From Argyresthia goedartella (lineage: Eukaryota > Arthropoda > Insecta > Lepidoptera > Argyresthiidae), in assembly GCA_949825045.1 (NCBI GenBank), contig OX463813.1, positions 24,782,001 through 24,846,000 of the forward strand: DNA of 64,000 nucleotides, given 5' to 3'. A model generated the notes under the pieces. That model did not search any database, had not been told where the DNA came from, and saw only the letters and a list, made by a program, of their open reading frames with translations. Shown piece after piece: positions 54,977-64,000 of the stretch (positions within the stretch are counted from its first letter, which is position 1; every line of letters starts with the position of its first letter). The position numbers and the translations under genes were made by a program.

Positions 54977-55090
54977 TTCCCCCGGAGCGCCTGCTAGTAT
55001 TGGACCACGTCGGGGGTGAGGTGCGGGGCAGGGTCGCGGGGCCCTACGACGAGGGGGCGGAGGTGAACCTCACGTGCGTCGCTGTTGGAG
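54977..55090 (+). CDS. Sidestep-like Ig receptor, visible exon 4 (Ig2, first half)
   Basis: Acceptor TTTTCCCCCCAG and donor GTAATC; phase 1 at both ends. Joined to exon 3 it reads NLTVLIPPERLLVLDHVGGE and then AGPYDEGAEVNLTCVAVGG. The inter-Ig PPxxP-like linker, the GPYDEG turn and LTC with the first Ig2 cysteine fit the family. Upstream in-frame sequence back to 54847 is open but intronic. Strongly GC-rich. Confidence 0.9.
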
Positions 55091-55177
55091 GTAATCTACA
55101 TCATTAGACTCTGCTCACATTGACCCACTGCTGGACATAAGCCTTTTGTTAGCTTAATGTATAATTTTATTTTATTA

Positions 55178-55600
55178 TCATGATAAGTCCTCTTCATTTG
55201 CGGGTATCCATTTCTGGATATAGGCCTCCTCCATAATGTACCAGATCTTTCTGGATTGTACTAGCCGAGTCCAAGTTTTGCCGGCAACACCTACGATGTC
55301 GTCGCTCCACCTTCTGCGTTGCCGGCCGGGGGGTCTCTTGCCGTCTCGTGGGCACCATCGTTTGTCAGTATGTCTTGCTACGTGTCCTGCCCAATTCCAC
55401 TTTAGTGTCGCTGCTGTTTGTCGGGCATCCTCGATCTTCGTATATTCGCGAATGTCACGACTCTTTCGTCTCTTGATGTATGCTACACACTTCTTTCGGC
55501 AGCTCTTTGGCATGCTCCTGAGCTTCTTTTTGGTTTCCTCTGCGGTAGACCATCTTTGGCATCCGTATAATTGGTAATATTTGGGAGTCCATTAAGCTTT
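55178..55600 (-). pseudogene. RTE-type LINE C-terminal fragment
   Basis: The minus-strand ORF (55178-55513) encodes LKWNWAGHVARHTDKRWCPR, GRQRRRWSDDIVGVAGKTW and EEAYIQKW. It is related to, but distinct from, the EAFAQQWD-type RTE copies. 5'-truncated. A short RTE-end motif also lies at about 55117-55142. Confidence 0.75.
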
Positions 55601-56324
55601 TTTTAAGTGGTTATTTACTTTTATATATTTATTTTTAGGTCCTCTGAATAAGGCTGCTTGCAATGCAATGATTGAGCGACGTAATGACGTCATAAATCTA
55701 GATGTACAGATATTGTGACTGTGTATGTGTGTGTGTACATAATAATATTACTCTGTTCTTTAAAAGTTAAATTTGTAATAAACACATTGAGTCATTACTT
55801 CATTACAAACAAAGGAGACGTCTCGAATCCAATTAAAAGAACCCAGGCCCCAGCTTTAATAAAATGTATCTCAAAATGAAGTGTATTATTCTCTCGCTTA
55901 AAATCTTAAATATAAGTATATTATTTATCAAAATGGATTAGTATGATAATCGTCGCTACAGTTGTGTTTTTGCATCACAAGATTTTTCGTAAATTGCCGA
56001 TTTCTCGGTAAATACCCACTGGTCCGATTGGTTTTAAAATAATTTTATGACTTGTGATTTTTGTTCTGTGAAAAATATATGACATTAGAATAAAATTATA
56101 GTTACAAAATTAACAATAAAAAACAAACAATAATAACTACAAACTAAGACAATAAGCCGCCCCGGGCCGCGTGTTCTGAAAAGTAGTAGTTTATTGTTTC
56201 GCACACCTCTGTTATGTATGATACTAACAGAGATGTGTCACCGGTGAGAAGTTGTGACCTTGCACCGCACGCGCTTGGTGCGCCAATCCCCTTTCTCTTT
56301 CACGCCTAGGGCATGCATGGGTCG
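55601..56324. other. Intronic, no recognisable gene
   Basis: AT-rich, with a short TGTGTATGTGTGTGTGTAC run (about 55720). Confidence 0.4.
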
Positions 56325-56506
56325 CAGCGTTGTACCCCACGGGCTATTCAGACGATGAATTATCAATGTTAGCGCTGGAAAACCCCGTGTGGTACAACGT
56401 GTAGCACTCTGGCTTATCAAGTGGTTCGAAATTCTGAAAAGCCCGTGGGGCACAACGGGGCCCAGCGTTGTACCCCACGGGCTTTTCAGAAGACGCCCCC
56501 GGGCCA
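56325..56506. repeat. Family F palindromic element, copy 2
   Basis: GCGTTGTACCCCACGGGCTA (56325) and GCGTTGTACCCCACGGGCTT (56464) surround inverted AAGCCCGTGGGGCACAACGG (56440). The ends of this block and the copy at 23440-23572 are reverse complements. Confidence 0.7.
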
Positions 56507-56789
56507 CATGAGACGCAAAGGTCCCTATTACGCGTACTTATATTTATCCAGAGAAGACTTTTTTGACATTCAATTTACGGCGTAGATTTTCATGTTACAT
56601 TACTCAATGTCGCAACATATCACCTCACTACTTCGTTACATGTTAAGATAACAAATTGGCGACGAGTACAAATAAAGAAAAGCAGATAAGTTTACGAGAA
56701 ACACGGGAGAAAATAAGAACCATGATTGTAGTAAACGTAGGTAAAAAGGTTGATTTCGGTGGCTTCTCACTCATAATTTCATAATTTCC

Positions 56790-56912
56790 CTATTGCACAC
56801 AAATAGTTATGTTGACAAGATATACATTAAAATAGTGTACAAAGGCGAGCTTATCTCTAACAAGAGATCTCTTCCAGCAAACCATGTCAGGATGAGATAG
56901 GTTAATCACTTT
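56790..56912 (+). repeat. Family M repeat, copy 2
   Basis: TATTGCACACAAATAGTTAT, ATTAAAATAGTGTACAAAGG, GAGATCTCTTCCAGCAAACC. Confidence 0.6.
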
Positions 56913-57086
56913 GTTTTGTTCTTTCCCATTTTTTATGACAAAAATACATTAGTTATCTACGCAACGAGCTCTACACAACGATACCTCACTGGATGGGGTA
57001 GGTCAATTATTTTTTATCACACCTGCTCTGAAAATACATACTAATTATACCAATTAGAGGGAAGAAACGCCTTTATCCCGCCCTTC

Positions 57087-57162
57087 AAATCCTTTCATCC
57101 CAAGGTATGGAAGTTTGTATGAAAATCCTTCCGACCCAAGGGTTGGGAAGTATGTATGAAAT
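57087..57162 (+). repeat. Short tandem duplication
   Basis: Two adjacent units of about 38 bp, AATCCTTTCATCCCAAGGTA...TTTGTATGAAA and AATCCTTCCGACCCAAGGGT...TATGTATGAAA. Confidence 0.7.
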
Positions 57163-57557
57163 TCCATTACATACCCGGTTTTTTTTTTTATTTCTCAGCA
57201 GTCATACTGCAAAGAGACTTTAACTGTCTACTAATTAAATTTCAAGTAAATTGTTACTGGCCACATACAGTTTTTTTTTTACCAGTTACCAACCTCCTTG
57301 GTGCATACAGAAAATTAAAAACGAAATTATTTTTGTATATAAAACGCGCGGAATCACGGAAGAAGTGGCTGCATGACCTTATGATCTTAGCCTACTCCAG
57401 AAACGGGCGAATAAAAAAAGGAAAAGCCCGCGCATTTTCGCAAAAGCTTCGATTGATTTAGCATTTATCTTTGTGTTTTTTGTAAAATATGGATGCATTT
57501 ATGTCTATAATTTTCCTCGTAGGTGTAATAAAAAGCACTATACATACCTCAGGATAA

Positions 57558-57639
57558 AGTACAGTTCCATACCTCAAATGGTTTGCGCCCCTCGCAAGCT
57601 CGTGGCGCAAATGCCATAATCTCGGTATGGAACTGTCAC
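57558..57639. repeat. Imperfect fold-back, 82 bp
   Basis: ACAGTTCCATACC...TTTGCGCC pairs with GGCGCAAA...GGTATGGAACTGT, with bulges between. Confidence 0.7.
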
Positions 57640-58607
57640 TTTCTTCCCTCTGAAGTAATGTACTACTTCCGCGCCCCCCTTGAAAAGGAAATAAATTCAC
57701 TATTTGTATGGGCCTTTGGGTCAACAAGATAAAGGCTGAGCATATTTTAAGACTTTAGCTTACGAGTATGAAAACGTATTTACATTAAAGTTTAAGGTGA
57801 CTTTTGCCGGGATGCACAACCTTAAAATCAATGTTGGACGGACACATCTTCGCTCGGGTAAGGACACCCTCAATACATTGGAATTTTCATGGATTTTGCA
57901 CGCTATTACCATAGTTTACAGAACATTGCGAAAATTGTGTAGATTTATATTTATTTCTTTCAAACCACTTATTATTTCTTGATTTCAATCACTCAGTTTT
58001 AATATATTTTGAATACCTTTTTGACGCAAGAAACACATCAATATTATTTATATAAAGAAATAGCAAGTTTTAGGAGAAAAACATCTGAAAAGCTTTTTTC
58101 ATGTAGTTCACATTGACATAAGATGTCAAACACACAGATTAAAGAAAAGGTATATCTTCCATATATTTTTTCGGGATTTGGAAAGTATCTCCTTTTGGAG
58201 AAAAAGCGGCTCAAAAGTGGGCATTTGGCCGAATTTGACATTACCCAGCGTCTTAAACGTCACTCAATTTGAGCAGCAGTTAGCACTATTCTCGGATTAA
58301 CTTTGACAACTCCTTAAACTCCGTGAAGAGTCTCTCAATAACAACTCACAAAGCATAGTTCTCTTTTGGCCATTAATTCTGAGGACAGAAACAGGGAAAC
58401 TCGTAAAATAATTTCAAACTTAGTTCCCATCTTATAAAACATGGTCTTTCGTCGTTGACGACAACTTCATGCTCCAGTTAATTTTTTGTTTTCCTACTTC
58501 CATAATTACGTAGAAGACCTAAAGTTCAAACAGGACGTAGATTTTCCATGTTTTTATTATGGTTTGAAAACGGTAACGGCGAAAACGGAGGCTTAGCTCA
58601 ATTGAGG
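57640..58607. other. Intronic, no recognisable gene
   Basis: A diverged relative of the double hairpin at 42940-43049 is at 58262-58380 (GCACTATTCTCGGATTAACT). Confidence 0.4.
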
Positions 58608-58690
58608 TGGTTCCTGCGGTAGTGTTAGATGCGTAGTGTTACATGCCATGCCCATCCCGCACTGAAGTCTCGCGCCACGAAAACACATCA
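58608..58690. repeat. Family G fragment
   Basis: GGTTCCTGCGGTAGTGTTAG and CCCGCACTGAAGTCTCGCGC match the ends of 59995-60556. Confidence 0.6.
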
Positions 58691-59539
58691 CAGTGCTCAT
58701 GCCTTCTTCGCAGTAAAGGGGTAGGCAGAGACTAAAGACCTCCACTTCCTATGAGCTTGTCATACATTCTTGTTTCTTAATAATCAACAAGCGCAAACTT
58801 CTCTTCTACATAGATACTACTAAAGAAGTTCAAACTTCTGTTGTTTAGGTACCTCAAAATTTCGAATCCTGACCGACGGTGATAATTTCCCCTTCACCTA
58901 CCCTGCCCCACCACTTCGCCCAGACAGTCTTTATTGAGCCAATAAGCGTTGGCTAAACTATTTAGTATTCTGATAATTCCGCTGTTCACGTTCAATTAGT
59001 TTCTCATTCTCTCGTTTAATTAATCCAGAAATGAAATCACTAGACCAGAGTGATAAATTCACCAAAAAGAAAAGATATTGAAAACAAGTTACTTGTTCTG
59101 AGCTTTCCCTTCAGCCAGTAAACACGTGTATACAGCCCTTAAAAATCCATTCAAGCTCTTTTTGACATGGGTCCCTTGCGTCCCTTTGTTTTATACATTT
59201 TTTATGAACTCAGTATAAGCCCTTTGTGTGTTGTTTCGCCATTTCCGGATACTTTCGGGGTTAGCGAGATTTCGCTCTTTGTTATCGCGGCAGGAATGTT
59301 TGGGACGCTAGAGTTGGACTGACATGTTTTGGCCATTTCGGCTGATATCCTGAGAGCTTGGGAAAATGCATAGCTTTAGTTGGATGTTTCGAACCCTTGA
59401 CTGGTGATCGGAACAAGCGAAGTCAAATATAAGTAAATAGCAAAGAAAATTTGCAATAGTGATTCAAAATTATTTGTTGCTAGCGGTATCGGAAGCGGAA
59501 ACAATCGTGCGGGTAGCAACATCTGGCTGAGATGGGTGT
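58691..59539. other. Intronic, no recognisable gene
   Basis: No domain, RNA gene or shared repeat identified. Confidence 0.4.
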
Positions 59540-59815
59540 CCGTTTCTATTGGCTTGTCTCGGACGTTTCCGTGTTGCGGATGACACGTTAAGCTGCAGTG
59601 CAGGTCCTGGCTACTATCACTACTCGGAGGTAGTTGTCGTAAAGCTGTGTCAGGGGCCCTAATAGGGCAGCTTGATAACTTCTGTCAGACGGGTTGGTAA
59701 CTAGCCTAAACCCTCCGTAAGCCCGCACTGAGCCAACATGCTGGAGCATGGCAACATTTTACTCGTGTCTGGGTAAAGGCTCGTGCCCCTCAGTGAGCAC
59801 ATTAGAGGGCTATAT
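59540..59815 (+). mobile_element. tRNA-derived SINE, family C, copy 5 (3' part)
   Basis: TCGGAGGTAGTTGTCGTAAA, AGGGCAGCTTGATAACTTCT, CCCGCACTGAGCCAACATGC, GGTAAAGGCTCGTGCCCCTC. Confidence 0.7.
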
Positions 59816-59994
59816 TTTTTATTAGTTTGAGTACAACACAAGTCCTAGGAATCCCCTGTTAAGACGATATTACTTGAAAAAAATGCCGATTGCCAGCAAA
59901 GCAGCTACCCTTTTACCCCTCCCCTGTTGGAAAGTTCTGGCAGAACTTTCTGTGATTTTTTGCATACAAATATTTACACCCATAGTGCTTAATT

Positions 59995-60556
59995 AAGTTC
60001 CTGCGGAAGTTGCGGTGCGGGCGGGGTGACATTACACCACAGTAGACTTATAATGAGTACGTAAACAAGGCCCCCTGCCCGAATGTTTTTTTTTTTGAAG
60101 GGGAAAAAATGGAATTATCCATGCCCAGGAGTCAGACCTCCCTGCTATGCCCGGGTCCCTACTCATTAAGCGGGCATCAGCTCATGTAGTAAACGGACTA
60201 AAAACAACCCCTGTGCTGTGTGAAGCAGTTATCGTTAGATGTCACTGCTAGCCATGGCATCCCTATCCGAATGATAACTACCTACTGTAGCTTAACCGGG
60301 TACGACCGACGCGGGCTAGTGTTGTCGTTCCACTCTGGCGTCTGGCGAGCGTGCGAATGCGAGGGCTCTAAAAAGAGCAAGATGCAAGCCAAGTGCACAT
60401 CACAACTCGAATCAATCGAGATCTTTTCTAAATGTAGATTACCGGGCGTGATTGATTACATGCTATGCCGACCCCGCACTGAAGTCTTGCGCCATACAGT
60501 CGTCACGGTAACACACCCCTCCCCCGCACCGAAACACTACCGCAGGAACCTCTAAT
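59995..60556. mobile_element. Family G inverted-repeat element
   Basis: Left end GTTCCTGCGGAAGTTGCGGT...GCGGGGTGACATTAC. The right end, read in reverse complement, is GTTCCTGCGGTAGTGTTTCG...GGGGGAGGGGTGTGTTAC. Terminal repeats of about 40 bp, imperfect. A poly-T run and CCCGGGTCCC block lie inside. The internal 111-codon ORF (60220-60555) has no recognisable domain. Confidence 0.65.
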
Positions 60557-60563
60557 CTTAATA

Positions 60564-60672
60564 CAGTGCAGTTTGTGCAGGTTGTCACCTCTCTCTCTTA
60601 CCCTACCTTACCCTATCCGAGAAAGAGAGGTCACAGTTCACTCAAACACGAAGAAACTTTGCGCGAACTGTA
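60564..60672. mobile_element. Family H MITE, copy abutting family G
   Basis: GTTGTCACCTCTCTCTCTTA, GAGAAAGAGAGGTCACAGTT and the end GAAACTTTGCGCGAACTGTA. Confidence 0.65.
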
Positions 60673-61039
60673 CCAACGATGCGGCTTTGGCCGAAAAGTA
60701 AAGCATACTCATATAGGCTCTACGCTGTATGAGATGAGGTGCAAATTTTCTGATACAGCCGTATTAGTGGGGGCTATGACGGGCTCATCCCCTGAGAATC
60801 GTTACGTGAGTATCTCATACCTTTATTTTACCGGATTGTAGGCTCCTAATTAGCTAGCCTTTATTGGACTAATGGTTTATTTGATGTTATTAAACATGTA
60901 CATTCCATTCTGGTTTCTTGGAAGCAACTAACCTCTTCCTAGAGATAGATTCGCTTTTTTACATGGTACTTTCCATTTGACATGCTATGGCTGATTTACT
61001 AAGATTCGCAATCACCGCCGTCTAAACAGCTTGCGGGAA

Positions 61040-61215
61040 TATGTTTTGACTTCTCCATACAGACTGGGCCGGGCGATCAGCTGTATTGTATAGAGAAGTG
61101 AACAATAAAGTTGCTCTGATCAAATCGTTTTCATAGTGAAAGTTGTTCAGAATTATACCAATAACAAACTCATAAAATATGACTAAACCTTTATGTTACA
61201 CCCTGTACACTAGTC
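61040..61215 (+). repeat. Family I repeat, copy 2
   Basis: GCGATCAGCTGTATTGTATA, AAATCGTTTTCATAGTGAAA, GTTGTTCAGAATTATACC. Confidence 0.55.
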
Positions 61216-61258
61216 CCGCGCAGAAAGTTTGCCGATAATTTTATAGAGGGTTGTATAA

Positions 61259-61626
61259 GTCACCGTAAACTAGTCAAATAGTCAGTTGATCAACTAACGG
61301 TTTTTTTCTCGTAAGTTGGTCAACTATCGACTGATAGTAAACTTAGCGTACTGCGTACTATATGACGCGGTAGTTGATCAACTAACGGTTAAAACCGTTA
61401 AATAGTAAACTGGTTTAAACTTTAATTGCAAACGAAATACGGGCAAACACTGCGGTAGCTTAGGTGAAGACTAGAGGGGGGGACCTCAAATAGTCTTCGT
61501 GTTAGGTTGACATGTAAAAACAAAAGAAACGTTAATTCTAAACCCTGTCGGCCTGGTTTACTATCGATAGTTGATCAACTACAGCGCTAGTTTATCAACT
61601 TACGGTTTTGACTATCTTCCGGTGAC
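61259..61626. mobile_element. 368-bp fold-back element with internal GTTGATCAAC palindromes
   Basis: The ends GTCACCGTAAACTAGTCAAA and, inverted, GTCACCGGAAGATAGTCAAA pair. Inside, AGTTGATCAACTA occurs three times (about 61284, 61374, 61569) with variants at 61317 and 61590. Confidence 0.7.
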
Positions 61627-61780
61627 ATATACATAGGTACCTTGGCAATTTAAAGTAGAAAAAAAATGACAACCTTTGTAACATGTAAGCGGACTACTGC
61701 GTGTGTTATTAGACAGACAACCGAATGTTGCCTTCATTTATTCTCTATACTAATTTGCTTAGGTATATAGGTACGTACGC

Positions 61781-62030
61781 AGGAGCTCCGTGGTCTAATG
61801 GGTTTCACGCTTGCTTACATTATCGGATGTTCAGTGTTTTGGATGACTCGTTAATAGGTCCCGGCTACTATCGCTACGTGGAAGTGATCGTATAAACCCC
61901 TCCATCAACCCGCACTGAGCCAGCGTGGTGCAATATGGCTTAATCTTACTCTTATCCGGGTAAAGGCCTGTGTCTCTCGATGGGGTCATTAATAAGCTAC
62001 ATTTATTTATAATATTAATTTATTTATTAT
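61781..62030 (+). mobile_element. tRNA-derived SINE, family C, copy 6 (longest)
   Basis: Head GGAGCTCCGTGGTCTAATGG with TTTCACGCTTGCTTACATTA, body CCCGGCTACTATCGCTACGT, CCCGCACTGAGCCAGCGTGG, AATCTTACTCTTATCCGGGT, end ATTAATAAGCTACATTTATT. Confidence 0.75.
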
Positions 62031-62150
62031 TAGTCATTGTCACACCTTGAGTGCGACTACTATGAATGTGTCGTTGAATCATGTTGATTTTCTATGCAAA
62101 GAACAACATGTTCAAATTACCGAACACTAACCCGTGACCTCCCTCCACAG

Positions 62151-62272
62151 GACGCCCACCAGCAAGAGTCTCATGGTGGAAAGCTCATGCTTTGTTGGCT
62201 AATTCGGAAGCTCGGGCTACAGTCACATTCAGAGTACAGAGGGCTGACTTCGGGACTGACATCACTTGCCAG
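62151..62272 (+). CDS. Sidestep-like Ig receptor, visible exon 5 (Ig2, second half)
   Basis: Acceptor CCCTCCACAG and donor GTATCT. It begins with two bases completing Gly of exon 4 (VAVGG) and ends in phase 0. It encodes GRPPARVSWWKAHALLANSE and TFRVQRADFGTDITCQ. GGRPPARVSWW is the usual Ig2 C-strand with the core Trp, and ITC supplies the second Ig2 cysteine. The C-D region is short compared with fly Sidestep, as I remember it. Confidence 0.9.
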
Positions 62273-62299
62273 GTATCTTCACCATCATCTCTCATCATC

Positions 62300-62345
62300 A
62301 ATACTCAGCCCACATCGACTCACTGTTGGGCATAGTCCTGTTCTC
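62300..62345 (-). repeat. RTE 3'-end trace
   Basis: CACATCGACTCACTGTTGGG CATAG is a diverged form of the RTE end motif CCCACTGCTGGGCAAAGGCC. Confidence 0.4.
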
Positions 62346-62844
62346 TATAGCGCTAATCCTCAGTCCTGGTGCCAACTGCTTCCTACGAGATACCGTCGAC
62401 TTGATACGAGTATCGTCGGACCATCGGGCATTGATAGGTACTGTCAGAGTCTGTAGATGTTGTCGTGTTAACCCTTAGCGCCCTTAGTAACTGAGTAGGT
62501 TTCTTCGGAACCTAGTGGAGCGATTCCGAGGAGGTGGCATTACGTTGTCCAAACGTCCCGAAAGTATAAAAATGACCGTCGCCGAACGTATGTTATCCCC
62601 GCGGACAATATTGACTGTAATCAATGAAAAGGAGAGAATATAATATCCCAGAATAACAAATCACTGCAGTACTAGAACTCTGTCTCCCTGTTAATAATAG
62701 CGACACTCATAAAGCACCTATTTTCGTTCATACGTGGCAACACCATTTAAAAATATGGATGTGATTGTGTTTTGTTATTCTGAGATTTTCTGAGCGGGTA
62801 GTTGCGAAATAATTTGTGTTTGAAGTGAGTTTTACTACTTACTG

Positions 62845-62918
62845 ATATCATTACGATCAATTTGATACACAATTAACCTAGAAAAGTTAATTGCATATCA
62901 AATTGATCGTAATGATAT
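62845..62918. repeat. Hairpin with 33-bp arms
   Basis: Arms start ATATCATTACGATCAATTTG; 31 of 33 positions pair, loop CTAGAAAA. It lies in the last visible intron, about 400 bp before exon 6. Confidence 0.85.
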
Positions 62919-63324
62919 TGCCTGCAAGATTCAAGCATAATTTTCTCATTTTTCAACTAATAGATACACTTCCTTGAAATACACAATAAACAAAATCGAG
63001 GAAAATTCAGGAATCGCAAAGTTTCAATCCCAGCTTTTTAACAATGCATTTCATTTTATGCTGGCATGAGCACGGCCAGCAATAAACGTTTTTGTCCAGT
63101 AAGCCGCCCCCCTTTGATTCGCGCGCAGAATTCGCAAAAAAAACCTGGTTGACTGATAGAGTACATACCATATACGTACATTCTGTGCTGCTGAATGACA
63201 TCTCGCGCCTGACAGTACGTAACGACATACGTCACAACCGCAGGAACCTTCTCAGTAATGCAATATGCATGACATTAAATATCTTTGATATTTTTCTCTG
63301 CTGCTACATTCAGTTTTTTTTCAG

Positions 63325-63382
63325 GCTGTGACCGATCCATCTCTATCGCCGATGTCAGTAACACTCTCCATCGATGTGAATC
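63325..63382 (+). CDS. Sidestep-like Ig receptor, visible exon 6 (end of Ig2, start of linker)
   Basis: Acceptor CAGTTTTTTTTCAG and donor GTGAGT. It starts in phase 0 and ends with one base (phase 1). It encodes AVTDPSLSPMSVTLSIDVN, the last strand of Ig2 and the linker to Ig3 (C.A.....L..P.S....IDVN). The next exon, expected to start Ig3, is beyond the window. Confidence 0.85.
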
Positions 63383-64000
63383 GTGAGTATTATTACTACC
63401 GGAATACTTGATTGCCACAGACCGTCGAGCGACTTAAGGCCCTGTCGGTATTTTAGTTGCGTGGTTTATTTATAATTCTCCCGTTTATAATTTGTTAAAA
63501 AAGAAAGGAAGTTTTACTAAGTCTGTTAACCGCATTATTAGGACCCTTTCACTTCTCTGCTGGCCGGAAAAGGAAAAAAGAACTGACATAAAAATTAATG
63601 AAAATTTTGTGGTACAAATGCCCACAAAAGAATCTTCAGTACTCTAGGTGACGTCTGTCAAAAAAGTTTCTTAATAGGTGCTGTGCGTCTCTACAGGAGT
63701 AATACGTTTAGCCCATAGGCTCGGTCTAATACTGACCTCGCCTATGGGTGGTGACGGGAAATCGGCACAACTAATAAGGTCTAATACCACATATAAATTT
63801 CACCGAAGTGGGCAGGGAATGGGGCAGGGAAGTGAGCAGGAGCATAATGTTAACACTTACTTCTCATGCCGCTCATCATGTTATTGATGAGCGGCAGTTA
63901 TTGCCCGCTTACCGTGCTCCCTCCGTCGTTGGCGGTTTTTCGTGCGGGAGTCGAAGGGCCGGGCAGCCGCATGTGTGTGTGAGTGAGAAGTTTATAAGTG
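63383..64000 (+). other. Start of the next intron; one small hairpin
   Basis: No further exon found. A hairpin GCCGCTCATC/GATGAGCGGC with an 8-base loop lies at 63868-63895, in a GC-richer stretch that continues to the edge and may be another transposon end. Confidence 0.5.

Noticed and set aside
55236..55577. 113-codon + ORF
   Set aside because: Antisense to the RTE-type fragment on the minus strand, which carries the recognisable motifs.
57156..57461. 101-codon + ORF with a basic C-terminus
   Set aside because: Low-complexity start in a T run and no recognisable family; could not be supported.
60220..60555. 111-codon ORF inside family G
   Set aside because: It spans the terminal repeat and has no domain; chance ORF.
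62094..62456. 120-codon + ORF over visible exon 5
   Set aside because: Wrong frame relative to GRPPARVSWW and no domain; a shadow.

Overview
This is eukaryotic nuclear DNA, almost certainly from a moth or butterfly. Repeat families that I know as common in lepidopteran genomes recur throughout: RTE-clade LINE tails, tRNA-derived SINEs, elements ending in GTACGGAACCC, and elements carrying CACAATTGTGCC. The sequence is AT-rich and intron-dominated, with no bacterial gene organisation.

The one host gene I can support is a sidestep-family cell-surface receptor of the immunoglobulin superfamily on the + strand. Six internal exons (32334-32469, 48035-48148, 52529-52614, 54977-55090, 62151-62272, 63325-63382) join in perfect phase. 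They encode one complete and one nearly complete Ig domain, 209 codons in all. The signal-peptide exon lies upstream, and the remaining Ig, fibronectin and membrane exons lie beyond the right edge. The introns (about 15.6, 4.4, 2.4, 7.1 and 1.05 kb) are packed with transposons.

Left of the gene (1-32 kb) is mobile-element debris. It starts with the 5' end of a Ty3/gypsy-type LTR retrotransposon on the - strand: LTR, candidate primer site, gag, a textbook -1 frameshift site, protease and the start of reverse transcriptase. Then come a broken RTE LINE end (8.3-9.1 kb), a nearly complete 3' part of a CR1/Jockey-group LINE on the - strand (10.1-12.9 kb), a decayed P-element-like transposase gene with a THAP zinc finger (16.4-18.0 kb), and many SINE and MITE copies.

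Within the gene's introns are four further notable elements. A near-perfect inverted duplication of about 1.1 kb (35.6-39.8 kb) is split by a 3.07-kb PIF/Harbinger deletion derivative, which keeps the ends of both Harbinger genes. A 1327-bp DD41D mariner has intact terminal repeats and two visible coding lesions (43.7-45.0 kb). A Crypton tyrosine-recombinase gene on the - strand has one intron and has lost its catalytic tyrosine (49.4-50.7 kb). Several short near-perfect palindromes are present.

Small repeat families with several copies are labelled here A (tRNA-derived SINE), B and C (other tRNA-derived SINEs), D (CACAATTGTGCC family), E (LINE 3' ends with a GACTTT tail), F (palindromic GTGGGGTACAACG family), G (TTCCTGCGG inverted-repeat element), H (MITE with GCGCCAAGTTTCTTTGG ends), I, L, M, N (anonymous), and K (GGGTTCCGTAC...GTACGGAACCC family). 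The letters are mine, not database names. All boundaries of repeats are by eye.
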